Assembly: GCA_020847855.1 (NCBI GenBank)
Contig: JADLBH010000037.1
Coordinates: 310,001 to 374,000, forward strand
DNA length: 64,000 nucleotides
Reading direction: 5' to 3'
Origin: Fimbriimonadaceae bacterium
GTDB taxonomy: Bacteria; Armatimonadota; Fimbriimonadia; Fimbriimonadales; Fimbriimonadaceae
Part shown: positions 24,819 through 33,989 of the stretch, piece by piece
Layout: each line of letters opens with the position of its first letter
Position numbering within the stretch: the first letter of the stretch is position 1
Translations under genes and position numbers: made by a program
The notes under the pieces: generated by a model
Database searches by the model: none
The model's input: the letters and a program-made list of their open reading frames with translations, nothing else
What the model was told of the DNA's origin: nothing

Positions 24819-26885
24819 ATGCCGGAACTGCTTCTCGAACTCGGTTGCGAGGAGTTGCCCGCATGGGCCGTGGGCCCCTCGGCCGTGAATCTCGCCAGCG
24901 CGCTCCACGATGCCCTGGCCCAGGCCAGGCTCGAACCCGGCGAGCCGACCTACCTCTCGACCCCGCGACGGCTCATCGTCCGCGTCGAGGTCGCCGCGAG
25001 CCAAGCCGACTCCGAATCGCGCTTGCGCGGGCCCGCCCTTGCGGCCGCCTATTGTCCGGACGGCGAACCGACCCAAGCCTTGCAAGGCTTCTGCAGAAGC
25101 AAGGGCCTAGAGGTTAGCCAACTCGAGAAGGACGGCGACTACGTCTGGGCCACCGTACGCGAAGTCGGTAGGGCCGCAGCCGAGGTGGCCCGCGAGGTCG
25201 TTCCCCAAGCGATCGGTTCCCTCAGCTTCAAGAAGACCATGCGATGGGCTGAGGGCAAGACGCGATTCGCCCGACCCGTTCGGTGGATCGTCGCCAACCT
25301 GGACGGTCACGGCATCGGCACCGAGTTTGCCGGAGTGAGTTCCGGGCCCGTGAGCAGGGGCCATCGGTTCCTCTCCCCTGAGGAGTTCGAGGCAGGGACC
25401 TTCGAGAACCTGGTCCGTGAGCTGAGGAAGCGAAAGGTCGAGCCCGACCGCAGGGTTCGGATCTCAACGATTCGCGATCAAGCGGTGGACGCCACGGACG
25501 GTAAGGTCGTGCTCGACGAAGCCCTCATCGAGGAGAACGCCGACCTGACGGAATGGCCCGTCTGCCACGTCGGGGAGGTGAGGGGCGAGTACCTCGGACT
25601 GCCCTTCATCGTCCTGGGCACCCTGCTCGCCAAGCACCTGCGATTCTTGGTCTTGGAACCCGACGGCCCGAGCCCGAGCCCCAAGTTCGTGGCCGTGCGC
25701 AACGGTGGCGAGGAGGACGCCGTCCGGCGAGGCAACGAGTGGGTGGCGAACGCCAGACTCGACGACGCGCAGTTCTTTTGGAACGAGGACGCCAAGCGAA
25801 CCATGGACGAGTTCCTCGCCGCCACAAGCGGGATCACGTTCCAAGCCAAGCTCGGGACGGTCCGCGAACGTGCGGACCGTCTCAGCGCCCTTGCCCGGCA
25901 GGTCGCACAGGACACCGGGGCCGACGAGGCAGAGGCCGAGCTTGCGCGGCTCGCTGGGCTCTACGCCAAGGCCGACCTCTCCACCGGGCTCGTGGGCGAG
26001 CTCGACGAGCTGCAAGGACACGTCGGAGGGATCTACCTGCGGAGGGAAGGGGCCGACGGCGCGGTCTGCCACGCCATTGCCACCCACTATGACGCCCGGC
26101 TCAACCCAACGGTGGACTCCCCTGAAGCGAGGACCGCGCTCCGGCTCTTGATGGCGGACAACCTGGACAAGCTGGCCGGGTATCTTGGTCTCGGGTTGGA
26201 GCCTACGGGTTCGAGCGACCCCTACGGGTTGCGACGTAGTGCCAACCTTTTGGTGGAGACGGCTTGGTCCTGGCCTACCGGGTTCCCAGGCTTCGCGGCC
26301 GCTTTCACCACGGCCCTGGGGCTCTATCGTGAGCAGGGGATCGAGCTCGATGGCGACGGTGCGGAACCCAGGTTTCATGCTTTGATGCGGGCTCGGTGCA
26401 CCACCTTGCTCGAGGGGTTCCGGCACGACGTGGCGACCGCCGCCGCGAGCGAGGGCCCAGCCTCCGCCGATCCTCGACGCATCCGGGTGCGGGCACGAGT
26501 GCTCGATGCTCTCGTTGCCCAGCCAGGACTAGTGCAAGCGGGGCTGCGCCCCGTGAACATCGTGGCCGCCGCCCGGAAGAAGGGAATCCCGTTCGCCGAA
26601 GGCAAGCTGGACCCTGACCTGCTCGAGTCTGCCGAAGGCGAGGCGCTCTGGGCGGAGTGCGACCGGCAGGAACCGCTGCTCGCGCAGGCGTTCCAGGCCG
26701 AGGACGAGGGCGGGGTCGTTCGTTGCCTTCAGGCGCTTGCCGCCCCGATTGACCGGTACTTCGAGTCCACTATGGTCATGGACGAGGATCCGCAACGGTG
26801 TGCCGAGAGGCTCAAGGTCGCGCTCCGCGCGGCCATGCTCTGGCTCATGGCTGGGGATCTCAGCGCCTTGGCCGGTGAGCCCTAG
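24819..26885 (+). CDS. glyS: Glycyl-tRNA synthetase beta subunit
   Basis: 688 residues, normal for GlyS. MPELLLELGCEELPAWAV and YLSTPRRLIVRVE match the start of the family, and SFKKTMRWAEGKTRFARPVRWIVA is its strongest motif. The C-terminal about 100 residues form the anticodon-binding region. The enzyme works as alpha2-beta2; the alpha subunit gene (glyQ) is not adjacent, so it must lie elsewhere or the lineage may use a fused form. A weak TATGAT at 24772 may be the -10 element. The stop overlaps the convergent ribE stop by 4 bp. Confidence 0.95.
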   Translation: MPELLLELGCEELPAWAVGPSAVNLASALHDALAQARLEPGEPTYLSTPRRLIVRVEVAASQADSESRLRGPALAAAYCPDGEPTQALQGFCRSKGLEVSQLEKDGDYVWATVREVGRAAAEVAREVVPQAIGSLSFKKTMRWAEGKTRFARPVRWIVANLDGHGIGTEFAGVSSGPVSRGHRFLSPEEFEAGTFENLVRELRKRKVEPDRRVRISTIRDQAVDATDGKVVLDEALIEENADLTEWPVCHVGEVRGEYLGLPFIVLGTLLAKHLRFLVLEPDGPSPSPKFVAVRNGGEEDAVRRGNEWVANARLDDAQFFWNEDAKRTMDEFLAATSGITFQAKLGTVRERADRLSALARQVAQDTGADEAEAELARLAGLYAKADLSTGLVGELDELQGHVGGIYLRREGADGAVCHAIATHYDARLNPTVDSPEARTALRLLMADNLDKLAGYLGLGLEPTGSSDPYGLRRSANLLVETAWSWPTGFPGFAAAFTTALGLYREQGIELDGDGAEPRFHALMRARCTTLLEGFRHDVATAAASEGPASADPRRIRVRARVLDALVAQPGLVQAGLRPVNIVAAARKKGIPFAEGKLDPDLLESAEGEALWAECDRQEPLLAQAFQAEDEGGVVRCLQALAAPIDRYFESTMVMDEDPQRCAERLKVALRAAMLWLMAGDLSALAGEP

Positions 26886-27454
26886 AGCCGAGGCAGCAGG
26901 AGGGACTCGACGTACTTGGCCAGAACGTCGTACTCGATGTGAACCCCGTCTCCGGCTCGCAGGTCCGCGAGGTTCGTGCGCGCCAAAGTCTCCGGAACGA
27001 GCCAGCACTCGAACTTGTCAACCTCGATCCTGGAGACGGTCAGGCTCACTCCGTTCACTGTGACAGAGCCTTTCTCCACCAAATAGTGGGGCTTGGCACA
27101 CTCGAAGACGGTCCGGGCGCCAGTTTCCCGCCGGTCTATCTCCACGGCCTTACCGACCTCGTCCACATGGCCCTGAACGATGTGCCCTCCCAGCCGATCC
27201 CCGGCTCTCAAGGCTCGCTCCAGGTTCAGGTTCTTCCCTTCGGCCATCCTGGCAAAGCAGGTTCGGGCCAACGTCTCCTCGCTCAGTTCGAACACCAACG
27301 GCTCGCGAAGCCAGGTGAGACAACAACCGTCCACGGCGATGCTCTCCCCAGGCTCGAGCGCGCCTCCCTTCCACGCGCCCGGAGCCTCCACCGTGAGTAC
27401 GGAGCCGTCGAGCGAGACAAGACGCCCCTGCGCTTGAACGAGACCCGTGAACAC
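26882..27454 (-). CDS. ribE: Riboflavin synthase alpha chain
   Basis: 190 residues with the two-fold repeat of this enzyme. The N-terminal copy begins MFTGLVQAQGRL and includes SIAVDGCCLTW; the second copy begins GGHIVQGHVDEVG and includes GSVTVNGVSLTV. The enzyme dismutates two 6,7-dimethyl-8-ribityllumazines to riboflavin, the last step of the pathway. No other rib gene is nearby. Divergent from rpoN. Confidence 0.96.
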   Translation of the reverse strand: MFTGLVQAQGRLVSLDGSVLTVEAPGAWKGGALEPGESIAVDGCCLTWLREPLVFELSEETLARTCFARMAEGKNLNLERALRAGDRLGGHIVQGHVDEVGKAVEIDRRETGARTVFECAKPHYLVEKGSVTVNGVSLTVSRIEVDKFECWLVPETLARTNLADLRAGDGVHIEYDVLAKYVESLLLPRL

Positions 27455-27523
27455 GACTTCAGTCTATTCGAACCCGGTACTTCAACGGTACGAAGGAGCG
27501 GTCGCGCGAACCGATCTGGGGGT

Positions 27524-28900
27524 ATGGCTAGCCGCCCCGGCCACCACAACTCGGTGCAGACCGGACTCCAGCAGACCACGCGGGTAGATCCGCGGCTCAT
27601 CGTCATGGGCCAAGTGCTTCAGTTGAACCAGGCCGAACTGGAGACCTTCATCGAGCGCGAGCTGGACGAGAATCCCGCACTGGAGAGGTTGGAGGAGGAC
27701 ACCCCGATCACGTCGGACGACGTAATGAGGATCGTTGCCCCTGGCGAGTTGAAGCACACTTCGGAAGACCGCGAGCTCGCCCGCTCCTTGCCCAACGATG
27801 GGCAAGAGACGAGCTGGGTCGAGTATGCGGCCTCGATCCAAGTGCTCGCGGACCACGTGCTGGGCCAACTCGCCGTCACGGCGCAGCAAGAGGACCCGAC
27901 CGTGCTCCACTACCTGGTCGGGAGCTTGAACGAGCGCGGTTACCTCGCCTGCTCCGTCGAAGAGGCGGCCCTGGCCTGCGGGGTTTCGCTCGAGGAAGCC
28001 GAGCGTGCCCTTGCCCAACTTCACCGTTGCGACCCACCGGGTGTGGGAGCCCGAGACCTGAGGGAATGCCTCGCCCTGCAACTCGCCTACGCCTCGACCG
28101 ATGCCGAGCGACTTGCGCGGGACCTGGTTACTCAGGCATGGGACCACCTCGTACGACGGAACTCCAAGGCCATTGCCCGAAAGTTCCGTGTGAGCTTCGA
28201 CCTCGCGGAGGAGGCGTTCGAAGTCATCACGAACCTTCAGCCCTATCCGGCCGACGGTTTCGAGCACGCCGCGCCGCCAGAGCACGTCGCCGCACTCGCC
28301 ACCCCTGACCTGCGGCTGACGCTCCTCGAGCAGGGCTGGGTTGTCGAGGTGAGCGGGCCCTCCGACTCCACGCTCTGTGTCAACCGATACTATCGGCAAC
28401 GGCTGGACCAAGCCAAAGCATCCCACGCGCTCGCCGCCGAGCGGCGGCACTTGTCGGAGTACATCGGCCGAGCGGAGAATTTTCTCAACGCGATCTTGCA
28501 GCGCAGACAGACCTTGAGGAAGGTGGGCGAGTACCTCATCGAGCATCAGGACGGCTTTGTGCGGACCGGGGACACCCGGTTTCTCAAGCCGCTTACCCGT
28601 GCCACGATCGCACGCGCCATCGGGGTACACGAGAGCACGGTGAGCCGGGCAACGAGCCACAAGTTCTTGGAGATCGCGACCGGCGAGATCGTATCGTTCG
28701 AGACCCTGTTCAAGCCTGCGTTGCGAATCCAGCGCAAGATTGAGGAGATCCTCGCCACCGAGCATCCCGACCGACCACTCAGCGATGCCGCGATCGCCAA
28801 GCTCCTGGCCGACCAAGGGATTCACGTAGCGCGACGGACGGTGAACAAGTACCGCGACAAGACTCGGCTCCTTTCCAGTCGCCGCCGTCGGTCGGCCTAG
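27524..28900 (+). CDS. rpoN: RNA polymerase sigma-54 factor
   Basis: 458 residues from the ATG at 27524; a longer frame back to 26939 runs antisense through ribE and is rejected. Region I is seen as VQTGLQQTTRVDPRLIVMGQ...QLNQAELETFIERELDENPALE. The core-binding domain follows (about 80-280), then the helix-turn-helix. The C-terminal RpoN box reads ARRTVNKYRDK, close to the ARRTVAKYRE consensus that reads the -24 element. The presence of sigma-54 implies enhancer-dependent transcription in this organism. The stop overlaps the convergent CorC-like gene by 4 bp. Confidence 0.95.
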   Translation: MASRPGHHNSVQTGLQQTTRVDPRLIVMGQVLQLNQAELETFIERELDENPALERLEEDTPITSDDVMRIVAPGELKHTSEDRELARSLPNDGQETSWVEYAASIQVLADHVLGQLAVTAQQEDPTVLHYLVGSLNERGYLACSVEEAALACGVSLEEAERALAQLHRCDPPGVGARDLRECLALQLAYASTDAERLARDLVTQAWDHLVRRNSKAIARKFRVSFDLAEEAFEVITNLQPYPADGFEHAAPPEHVAALATPDLRLTLLEQGWVVEVSGPSDSTLCVNRYYRQRLDQAKASHALAAERRHLSEYIGRAENFLNAILQRRQTLRKVGEYLIEHQDGFVRTGDTRFLKPLTRATIARAIGVHESTVSRATSHKFLEIATGEIVSFETLFKPALRIQRKIEEILATEHPDRPLSDAAIAKLLADQGIHVARRTVNKYRDKTRLLSSRRRRSA

Positions 28901-30165
28901 CTTCGAATGACCGCGATCCGGGTGATCCGTCTTCGGGCCATGTTCTCCACCCGTAGCGTGCCGACCGGGGTCTGAACCGTGTCACCGAGCTTGGGGACGC
29001 GACCGAGCGAGTCCACAACGATTTCCGCGAGCGTCTCCGTCGTCAGCTCGTCCTCCTCCCTTGGCTCGACATCCAGGAACTCGAGAAGCTCGTCATAGCG
29101 CACCTCCGCCCTGGCACTGACGCGACCGTTCGCGAGCACCTCGAGCGTGGGACGCTCGTGCTCGAGGCTGTCCTCGAGCTCTCCGAAGACCTCTTCCACG
29201 ATGTCCTCGAGTGTAAGGAGCCCCGCGACGCCGCCATATTCGTCCCGGACGATGAGGATCTGAGACCGCGCCTCACGCATGCGTTGGAGGGCGCGATCGA
29301 GCGAGATCGCCTCGGGCACGAACTCCGCGGGACGCACCACCTGGCGCAACTCAAGGCCCTGCTCCAGGGCCCGCAGAACGTCTTGAACGAACACGATCCC
29401 GATCACCTCGTCCAGGTCGCCGTCGCAAATCGGAATCCGGGAGTGGGGGATCTGGGCGAATCTCATAAGGAGCTCGTCCCGAGGCGTCCCGACATCGAGC
29501 CAACGAACGTCGAGGCGATGGATCATCACATCGTCCACTTGGAGGCGGTCCAGCCGCAAGGCTCGCTCGACGAGCCCAGCCTCGTCCTTGGCGAGGGATC
29601 CCATTGCCTCGCCCGACTGCACCAAGAGGACGAGTTCCTCGCGGCTCACCGACCCGGAGACGGCCTGTTCGTCCTGCTTGGGCGAACCGATCACGAGATT
29701 TGCGGATGCCTGCAGGAGCCAGACCGCGGGCGCAACGAAGCGAACCATCACGAGGATGGCTGGAGCCGTCGCCAGGGCCCAGCGCTCCGGGTGACGGATA
29801 ACGATGAACTTCGGCACGAGTTCGGAGAGCACGACGAGCGGAAACGCCACAAGCAAGATCGAGACCGCTTGGAGCACCCCGAGGGGAACGAACGCCAACC
29901 GGCCACGGATGAACTCTGTGATCAAAGGCTCGGTGACCGAGCCGAGCGCGATCCCGACCAGCGTGATCCCCAGTTGCAAGGCCGCCACCGTCTTGTCCAA
30001 TCGGTCCAAGAGGTTCAGGGCCGCCGCGGCCCCGCGTCGCTTCCGCCGGGCGAGCGTTTCGATGCTGCTGCGCCGCACGCTCACCATCGCATACTCGCCC
30101 GCGACGAAGAAGGCGTTCACGGCGAGGAAAACGACGCTAAGGACCGCGGTGAGCCAACCAGACAT
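28897..30165 (-). CDS. CNNM/CorC-HlyC family membrane transporter
   Basis: 422 residues in the standard order: an N-terminal CNNM domain with about four membrane helices (residues 1-180, including VSVRRSSIETLARRK and GITLVGIALGSVTEPL), a CBS pair (about 205-320; IPICDGDLDEVIGIVFVQDV and LIVRDEYGGVAGLLTLEDIVEEVFG) and a C-terminal transporter-associated domain (about 335-420). The family is linked to magnesium or cobalt transport and haemolysin-like functions. Convergent with rpoN and divergent from the dapA-like gene. Confidence 0.9.
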   Translation of the reverse strand: MSGWLTAVLSVVFLAVNAFFVAGEYAMVSVRRSSIETLARRKRRGAAAALNLLDRLDKTVAALQLGITLVGIALGSVTEPLITEFIRGRLAFVPLGVLQAVSILLVAFPLVVLSELVPKFIVIRHPERWALATAPAILVMVRFVAPAVWLLQASANLVIGSPKQDEQAVSGSVSREELVLLVQSGEAMGSLAKDEAGLVERALRLDRLQVDDVMIHRLDVRWLDVGTPRDELLMRFAQIPHSRIPICDGDLDEVIGIVFVQDVLRALEQGLELRQVVRPAEFVPEAISLDRALQRMREARSQILIVRDEYGGVAGLLTLEDIVEEVFGELEDSLEHERPTLEVLANGRVSARAEVRYDELLEFLDVEPREEDELTTETLAEIVVDSLGRVPKLGDTVQTPVGTLRVENMARRRITRIAVIRS

Positions 30166-30224
30166 CGTAGACCGCTCGGGGACGGCTGGCCGCTATTATG
30201 TCCGGCAGCGGTACTGTCCGTGTT

Positions 30225-31088
30225 ATGAAGCCGGGCGTTTATCCCGCGATGGTGACTCCGATGGATCGGAACGGCGATCCCGACGCAACCGCGATGGCGA
30301 GGCTGGCCGCGTGGTTCGAGGCACAAGGCTGCAAGGGGGTCGTCGTGGCGGGCACGAACGGCGAAGGCCCGTCCTTGGCAGCCGTGGAGAAGCGAGACTT
30401 GTTGCGCAGCCTCGTGCCCGCCGCGGGACGTCTCTCCGTTGTCCTCGGGATCGCCACCCCCAGCCTGAGCGAGGCGACGTGGAGCTCCGAGCAGGCGGCG
30501 AAGGCAGGTTGCCGGGCCCTCCTTGTCATGCCACCGAGCTATTACCCTGAGGCCGGAGGCATCGAAGAGTGGTTCCTCGCCCTGGCGAACCGATCCCCGT
30601 TGCCCATCCTCATCTACAACTTCCCCCAGCGCACCGGGGTGACGATCTCGGCGAAGACGTTGGGACAGCTTTGCCAGCATCCTAACGTGATCGGCGCGAA
30701 GGACAGCAGCGGGGACGCGAGCAATTTGACCGCGTATCGCCTCGCCGTCCCGACCGGTTCTTCGCTCTTCGTCGGGGACGAGACCTTGTTGCCCGAGGCC
30801 CTCGACGCGGGTTGGAGCGGAACCATCAGCGGGGCGGCCAACCTTCTCGCGGCCTGGTTGGTCAAGGCGGTGGGCGACTACCTCGCGGGGAACAGGGAAG
30901 CCGCCCTCGTGCGGCTCGCGGCGGCGAGGGAGGCTCTCCTGGCGATCCGATCCTCGCCTCAGCCTGCGACGAACAAGGCAGCCCTGGCCGAACTCGGCAA
31001 GATTCCTTGCCCGGCGGTGAGGCTGCCCCTGACGAGCGCTTCCGCGAGCCGTCTCCTCCAAGAACTGAACCGGCTAGGGGTTCTGTAG
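30225..31088 (+). CDS. dapA: DapA/N-acetylneuraminate lyase superfamily aldolase
   Basis: 287 residues from the ATG at 30225; upstream ATG/TTG codons in the frame lack similarity. The class I aldolase residues are in place: Lys159 in GAKDSSGD forms the Schiff base, Tyr131 in LIYNFP relays protons, and Arg136 in PQRTG would bind the substrate carboxylate as in dihydrodipicolinate synthase. The pyruvate motif is GTNGE rather than GTTGE. 4-Hydroxy-tetrahydrodipicolinate synthase is likely, but another aldolase of the family is possible because no lysine genes are linked. Confidence 0.75.
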   Translation: MKPGVYPAMVTPMDRNGDPDATAMARLAAWFEAQGCKGVVVAGTNGEGPSLAAVEKRDLLRSLVPAAGRLSVVLGIATPSLSEATWSSEQAAKAGCRALLVMPPSYYPEAGGIEEWFLALANRSPLPILIYNFPQRTGVTISAKTLGQLCQHPNVIGAKDSSGDASNLTAYRLAVPTGSSLFVGDETLLPEALDAGWSGTISGAANLLAAWLVKAVGDYLAGNREAALVRLAAAREALLAIRSSPQPATNKAALAELGKIPCPAVRLPLTSASASRLLQELNRLGVL

Positions 31089-32216
31089 GCTAGGGTCGTT
31101 GCTCGGATACGAGCCAAGGACCGTAGACTCCAGGGCGATGGCACTGATCTGCTGGATGGCACGGGCCACGCGGTCGTCGCTCCGGTGCCCCCCGCAATCC
31201 GCGAAGAACAGATACTCGAAGCTCGCCCTCGGGGCCGGGCGCGACTCGATCATCGTCAAGTTGACGCCGTTCTCAAAGAAGGCCCCGAGCACCTTGTAGA
31301 GGGCGCCGGGCTCGTTGCGAAGGTTGAAGAGCAGGGTCGTCTTGTCGCGCCCGGTCGGGCGAGGCTCGTTGAAGCCGAGGACCACGAACCGGGTTCGGTT
31401 GTGCGGATTGTCCTCGATGCGGCGGGCGATCTCGGTCATCCCCAGCATCTCGACCGTCATCGAGTTCACGATCGCGGCACCGGCGGGATCGTCCAGGGCC
31501 ATCTGGGCCGCCTTGACCGTCGGGGCGACCGGGACGATCTCTGCGTTCGGTAGGTTGGCGCGCAACCAAGCTCGGCACTGTTGGGCGGGCTGGGGACCGG
31601 CATAGACGCGCTCGACGCCTTCCAAGCCAGCGACCGAGCCAGCCAACACGTGGGAGACCGGAACGAACGTCTCGTCGCAGATCTTCACGTTTGTCACAGG
31701 GAAGGAGTCGAGCGTCTCAAGCACGACGCCTGCCACCGAGTTCTCTATGGGCACGATCCCATAGTCCGCTTGCCCGTTCTCCACAGCCAGGAAAACGTCC
31801 GCGATCGAATCGGCCGGGGCCGCGGTCGTGGACCGACCGAAGACTTGGACCAGGGCGAGGTAGGAGTATGTGCCCTGAGGACCCCAGTAGGAAACCGTGA
31901 GGGGCCGCTCGGCCGCCCTGGCCGCACTGATCACCTCGCGGAACACCGCTACGATTTGCTCGGAGCGAAGCGGCCCCGAAGGCAAGGAGCGCAAGCGTTG
32001 AAAGATCTCGTGCTCCCGCTCGGGTGTGAAGTACGGCTCCGAAGACTTCCCTTTGAGGCTCCCGATCTCGCGTGCAAGCTCGGCCCGGCGAACGAGGCAC
32101 TGCACGATCTCGGAGTCAATCGAGTCAATCTCCCCGCGCACATCCTCCACCCGCCTGCCTGCTGCCACCGAGTTATTATGGGTCGCATACCGGCCCGACT
32201 GAAATTCGTGCATGCG
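31074..32216 (-). CDS. pheA: Bifunctional chorismate mutase/prephenate dehydratase (PheA)
   Basis: 380 residues from the ATG at 32216; a GTG at 32168 (364 aa) is equally possible and lies 10 bp after a CATAAT box. The chorismate mutase helix is VEDVRGEIDSIDSEIVQCLVRR (about 20-100). Prephenate dehydratase follows (about 105-290) with SYWGPQGTYSY and GIVPIENSVAGVV. An ACT domain closes the protein (about 300-375; LRNEPGALYKVLGAFFENGVNLTMIESRP), with the ESRP phenylalanine-sensing motif, implying feedback control by phenylalanine. Confidence 0.95.
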   Translation of the reverse strand, partial: RMHEFQSGRYATHNNSVAAGRRVEDVRGEIDSIDSEIVQCLVRRAELAREIGSLKGKSSEPYFTPEREHEIFQRLRSLPSGPLRSEQIVAVFREVISAARAAERPLTVSYWGPQGTYSYLALVQVFGRSTTAAPADSIADVFLAVENGQADYGIVPIENSVAGVVLETLDSFPVTNVKICDETFVPVSHVLAGSVAGLEGVERVYAGPQPAQQCRAWLRANLPNAEIVPVAPTVKAAQMALDDPAGAAIVNSMTVEMLGMTEIARRIEDNPHNRTRFVVLGFNEPRPTGRDKTTLLFNLRNEPGALYKVLGAFFENGVNLTMIESRPAPRASFEYLFFADCGGHRSDDRVARAIQQISAIALESTVLGSYPSNDPSLQNP

Positions 32217-32226
32217 GTTTGCCAGA

Positions 32227-33057
32227 ATGGGACCGAGAGTGGAGGCGATCACCCGGCTGTTTCACACCAGTGAGGGCCCTGTTTGGCAAACGGTGGTCGC
32301 GATTGCGGACGTCCTGCTCGTGACGTACCTCATTTATCGCGGCCTGAAGCTCTTGCACGGCGTCCGGGCCTGGCGCGTCGCCCTAGGGGTCGGGTTCTTC
32401 GCACTCGCGCTCTTTTTGAGCGACATCCTGTACCTGGTCACCCTGCACTGGATCCTGGAGAAGGCCGCGGTGCTCATGCCGCTCGCCCTAGTCATCATGT
32501 TCTTGCCCGAGCTTCGACAGGCGATCGAGGACTTCGGCAAGATCGGCGGTCTGGGCACCAAGTTCTTCAGTGGCAAGACCGGCGTGCGGAACCAGACTCT
32601 GGACGAGGTCTGCGTCGCCCTCGAGGCGATGAGCAGCGAGAACACCGGCGCCCTCATCGTCGTGCAGCGAGGTAGGCCGCTCGACGAGGTGATCGGGAGC
32701 GGAGTGCAGCTGAACGCGATCGTCTCGGCCCCACTGTTGTGCTCGATCTTCCATGGCGGAAACCCCCTCCACGACGGCGCGGTCGTGATCCGGAACAACC
32801 GCATTGTCGCAGCCGCGTGCCAACTGCCGATGAGCGGGAAGCGGCTCCGCCAAGGGCACATGCGGCACCTCGCCGGGCTCGGCATCACGGAAGAGACCGA
32901 CAGCATCGCCCTTGTGGTGAGCGAGGAGCGCGGCACCGTGGGGATGGCGGTGGACGGCGAGCTCCAAATGTTCCGATCCGTCCAGGAACTGGGCAAGGCG
33001 CTCGAAACCGAGCTGGAGTCGCCTTCGAGCGTATCGAAGAGGGGTCTGACCGCGTGA
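32227..33057 (+). CDS. cdaA: Diadenylate cyclase CdaA with variant active-site motif
   Basis: 276 residues. Three N-terminal membrane helices (about 20-95) are followed by the DisA_N cyclase domain. The DGA motif is present (LHDGAVVI, 183-185), and SEERG matches the family. The second motif, normally GTRHRAA, reads HMRHLAG (213-215 RHL), so the second arginine and the preceding threonine are changed. The enzyme makes cyclic di-AMP from two ATP. The downstream gene encodes its regulator CdaR, overlapped by GTGA. Confidence 0.9.
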   Translation: MGPRVEAITRLFHTSEGPVWQTVVAIADVLLVTYLIYRGLKLLHGVRAWRVALGVGFFALALFLSDILYLVTLHWILEKAAVLMPLALVIMFLPELRQAIEDFGKIGGLGTKFFSGKTGVRNQTLDEVCVALEAMSSENTGALIVVQRGRPLDEVIGSGVQLNAIVSAPLLCSIFHGGNPLHDGAVVIRNNRIVAAACQLPMSGKRLRQGHMRHLAGLGITEETDSIALVVSEERGTVGMAVDGELQMFRSVQELGKALETELESPSSVSKRGLTA

Positions 33058-33989
33058 GGACCCGCAATCTGCTCATGCTGCTCGCGTCCTTCTTGATCGC
33101 GATCCTCTTGCGCCTTGCCATCAACCCGACCGTGGTCACGGAGGTCGAGCGCGAGTTCGAGGCGCCCCTCGCGCTGACCGGGCTCCCGGAGGGCCTTGCC
33201 GTCGTCCAAGCTCCCGCATCCGTCACTTTGGTCGCGCGCGGAACGGTCACCGAGGTGGATCGCTTGGAGACCCGCACGCTGCGCGCCAATGCGAGCCTCA
33301 CCGGGGCGAAGCCGGGTACGGACCGATACGCGGTGAGCGCCTCTGCGCCCGTCGGCTCCAGGGTCTCGCTTCGGCCCAAGAACCCCACCGTCACCATCGA
33401 AGCGGAGACCGCGATCTCGAAGAGGTTCACGGTGGATTTGATCACTTCGGGGGTCATTGACCCGCGCTATGTCCTGGAGGGCATGTCGTCCGAGCCGGCG
33501 ACTGTGAGCTGCTCGGGGCCCAAGTCCCTCATGGAACGCGTGGAACGGGTCGCGGCGACCGTAGCCCTCGGAAAGCTCGACCCCGGAGCCCAGCTAGAGT
33601 TGGAGACCCTCGCCCTGGACCGTACTGCCAAGCCTGTGCCGGGGCTGATGATCTCGCCCTCCAAAGTCACGGTGACCACGGTGGTGCTCGACACTCCCCA
33701 GACCCGCCAACTTCCCGTCTCGATCATCTATCGCGGGCAACTCCCACCTGGCTTTGTGTTGGAATCGGCCACCGTCACACCCTCGCAGGCCGTCGTCAAG
33801 GGCGAGTCCGTCGCGCTCTCGAGCATGGCGAGCGTCCGCACCAAGCCGGTGGAGCTTTCTACGCTCAAGTCCAGCGCATCCTACACGGTTGGGCTCGACT
33901 TGCCGGACGGGGTCACGAGCGACACAGGGGTCTCCTATCGAGTCCAAATCAAGGTTCGGCGCCAGCGGACCGAGTCGCGCGCGCCGTGA
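33054..33989 (+). CDS. cdaR: YbbR-domain regulator CdaR
   Basis: 311 residues from a GTG at 33054 overlapping the cdaA stop. One N-terminal membrane helix (LLMLLASFLIAILLRLAI) anchors an extracytoplasmic chain of about three YbbR repeats (for example VTEVEREFEAPLALTGLPEGLAVVQAPASVTL, then the SKRFTVDLITSGVIDPRYVLEG and TRQLPVSIIYRGQLPPGFVLES units). YbbR/CdaR proteins control CdaA activity in Firmicutes. The last base of its stop is the first base of the next gene. Confidence 0.9.
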   Translation: MRTRNLLMLLASFLIAILLRLAINPTVVTEVEREFEAPLALTGLPEGLAVVQAPASVTLVARGTVTEVDRLETRTLRANASLTGAKPGTDRYAVSASAPVGSRVSLRPKNPTVTIEAETAISKRFTVDLITSGVIDPRYVLEGMSSEPATVSCSGPKSLMERVERVAATVALGKLDPGAQLELETLALDRTAKPVPGLMISPSKVTVTTVVLDTPQTRQLPVSIIYRGQLPPGFVLESATVTPSQAVVKGESVALSSMASVRTKPVELSTLKSSASYTVGLDLPDGVTSDTGVSYRVQIKVRRQRTESRAP

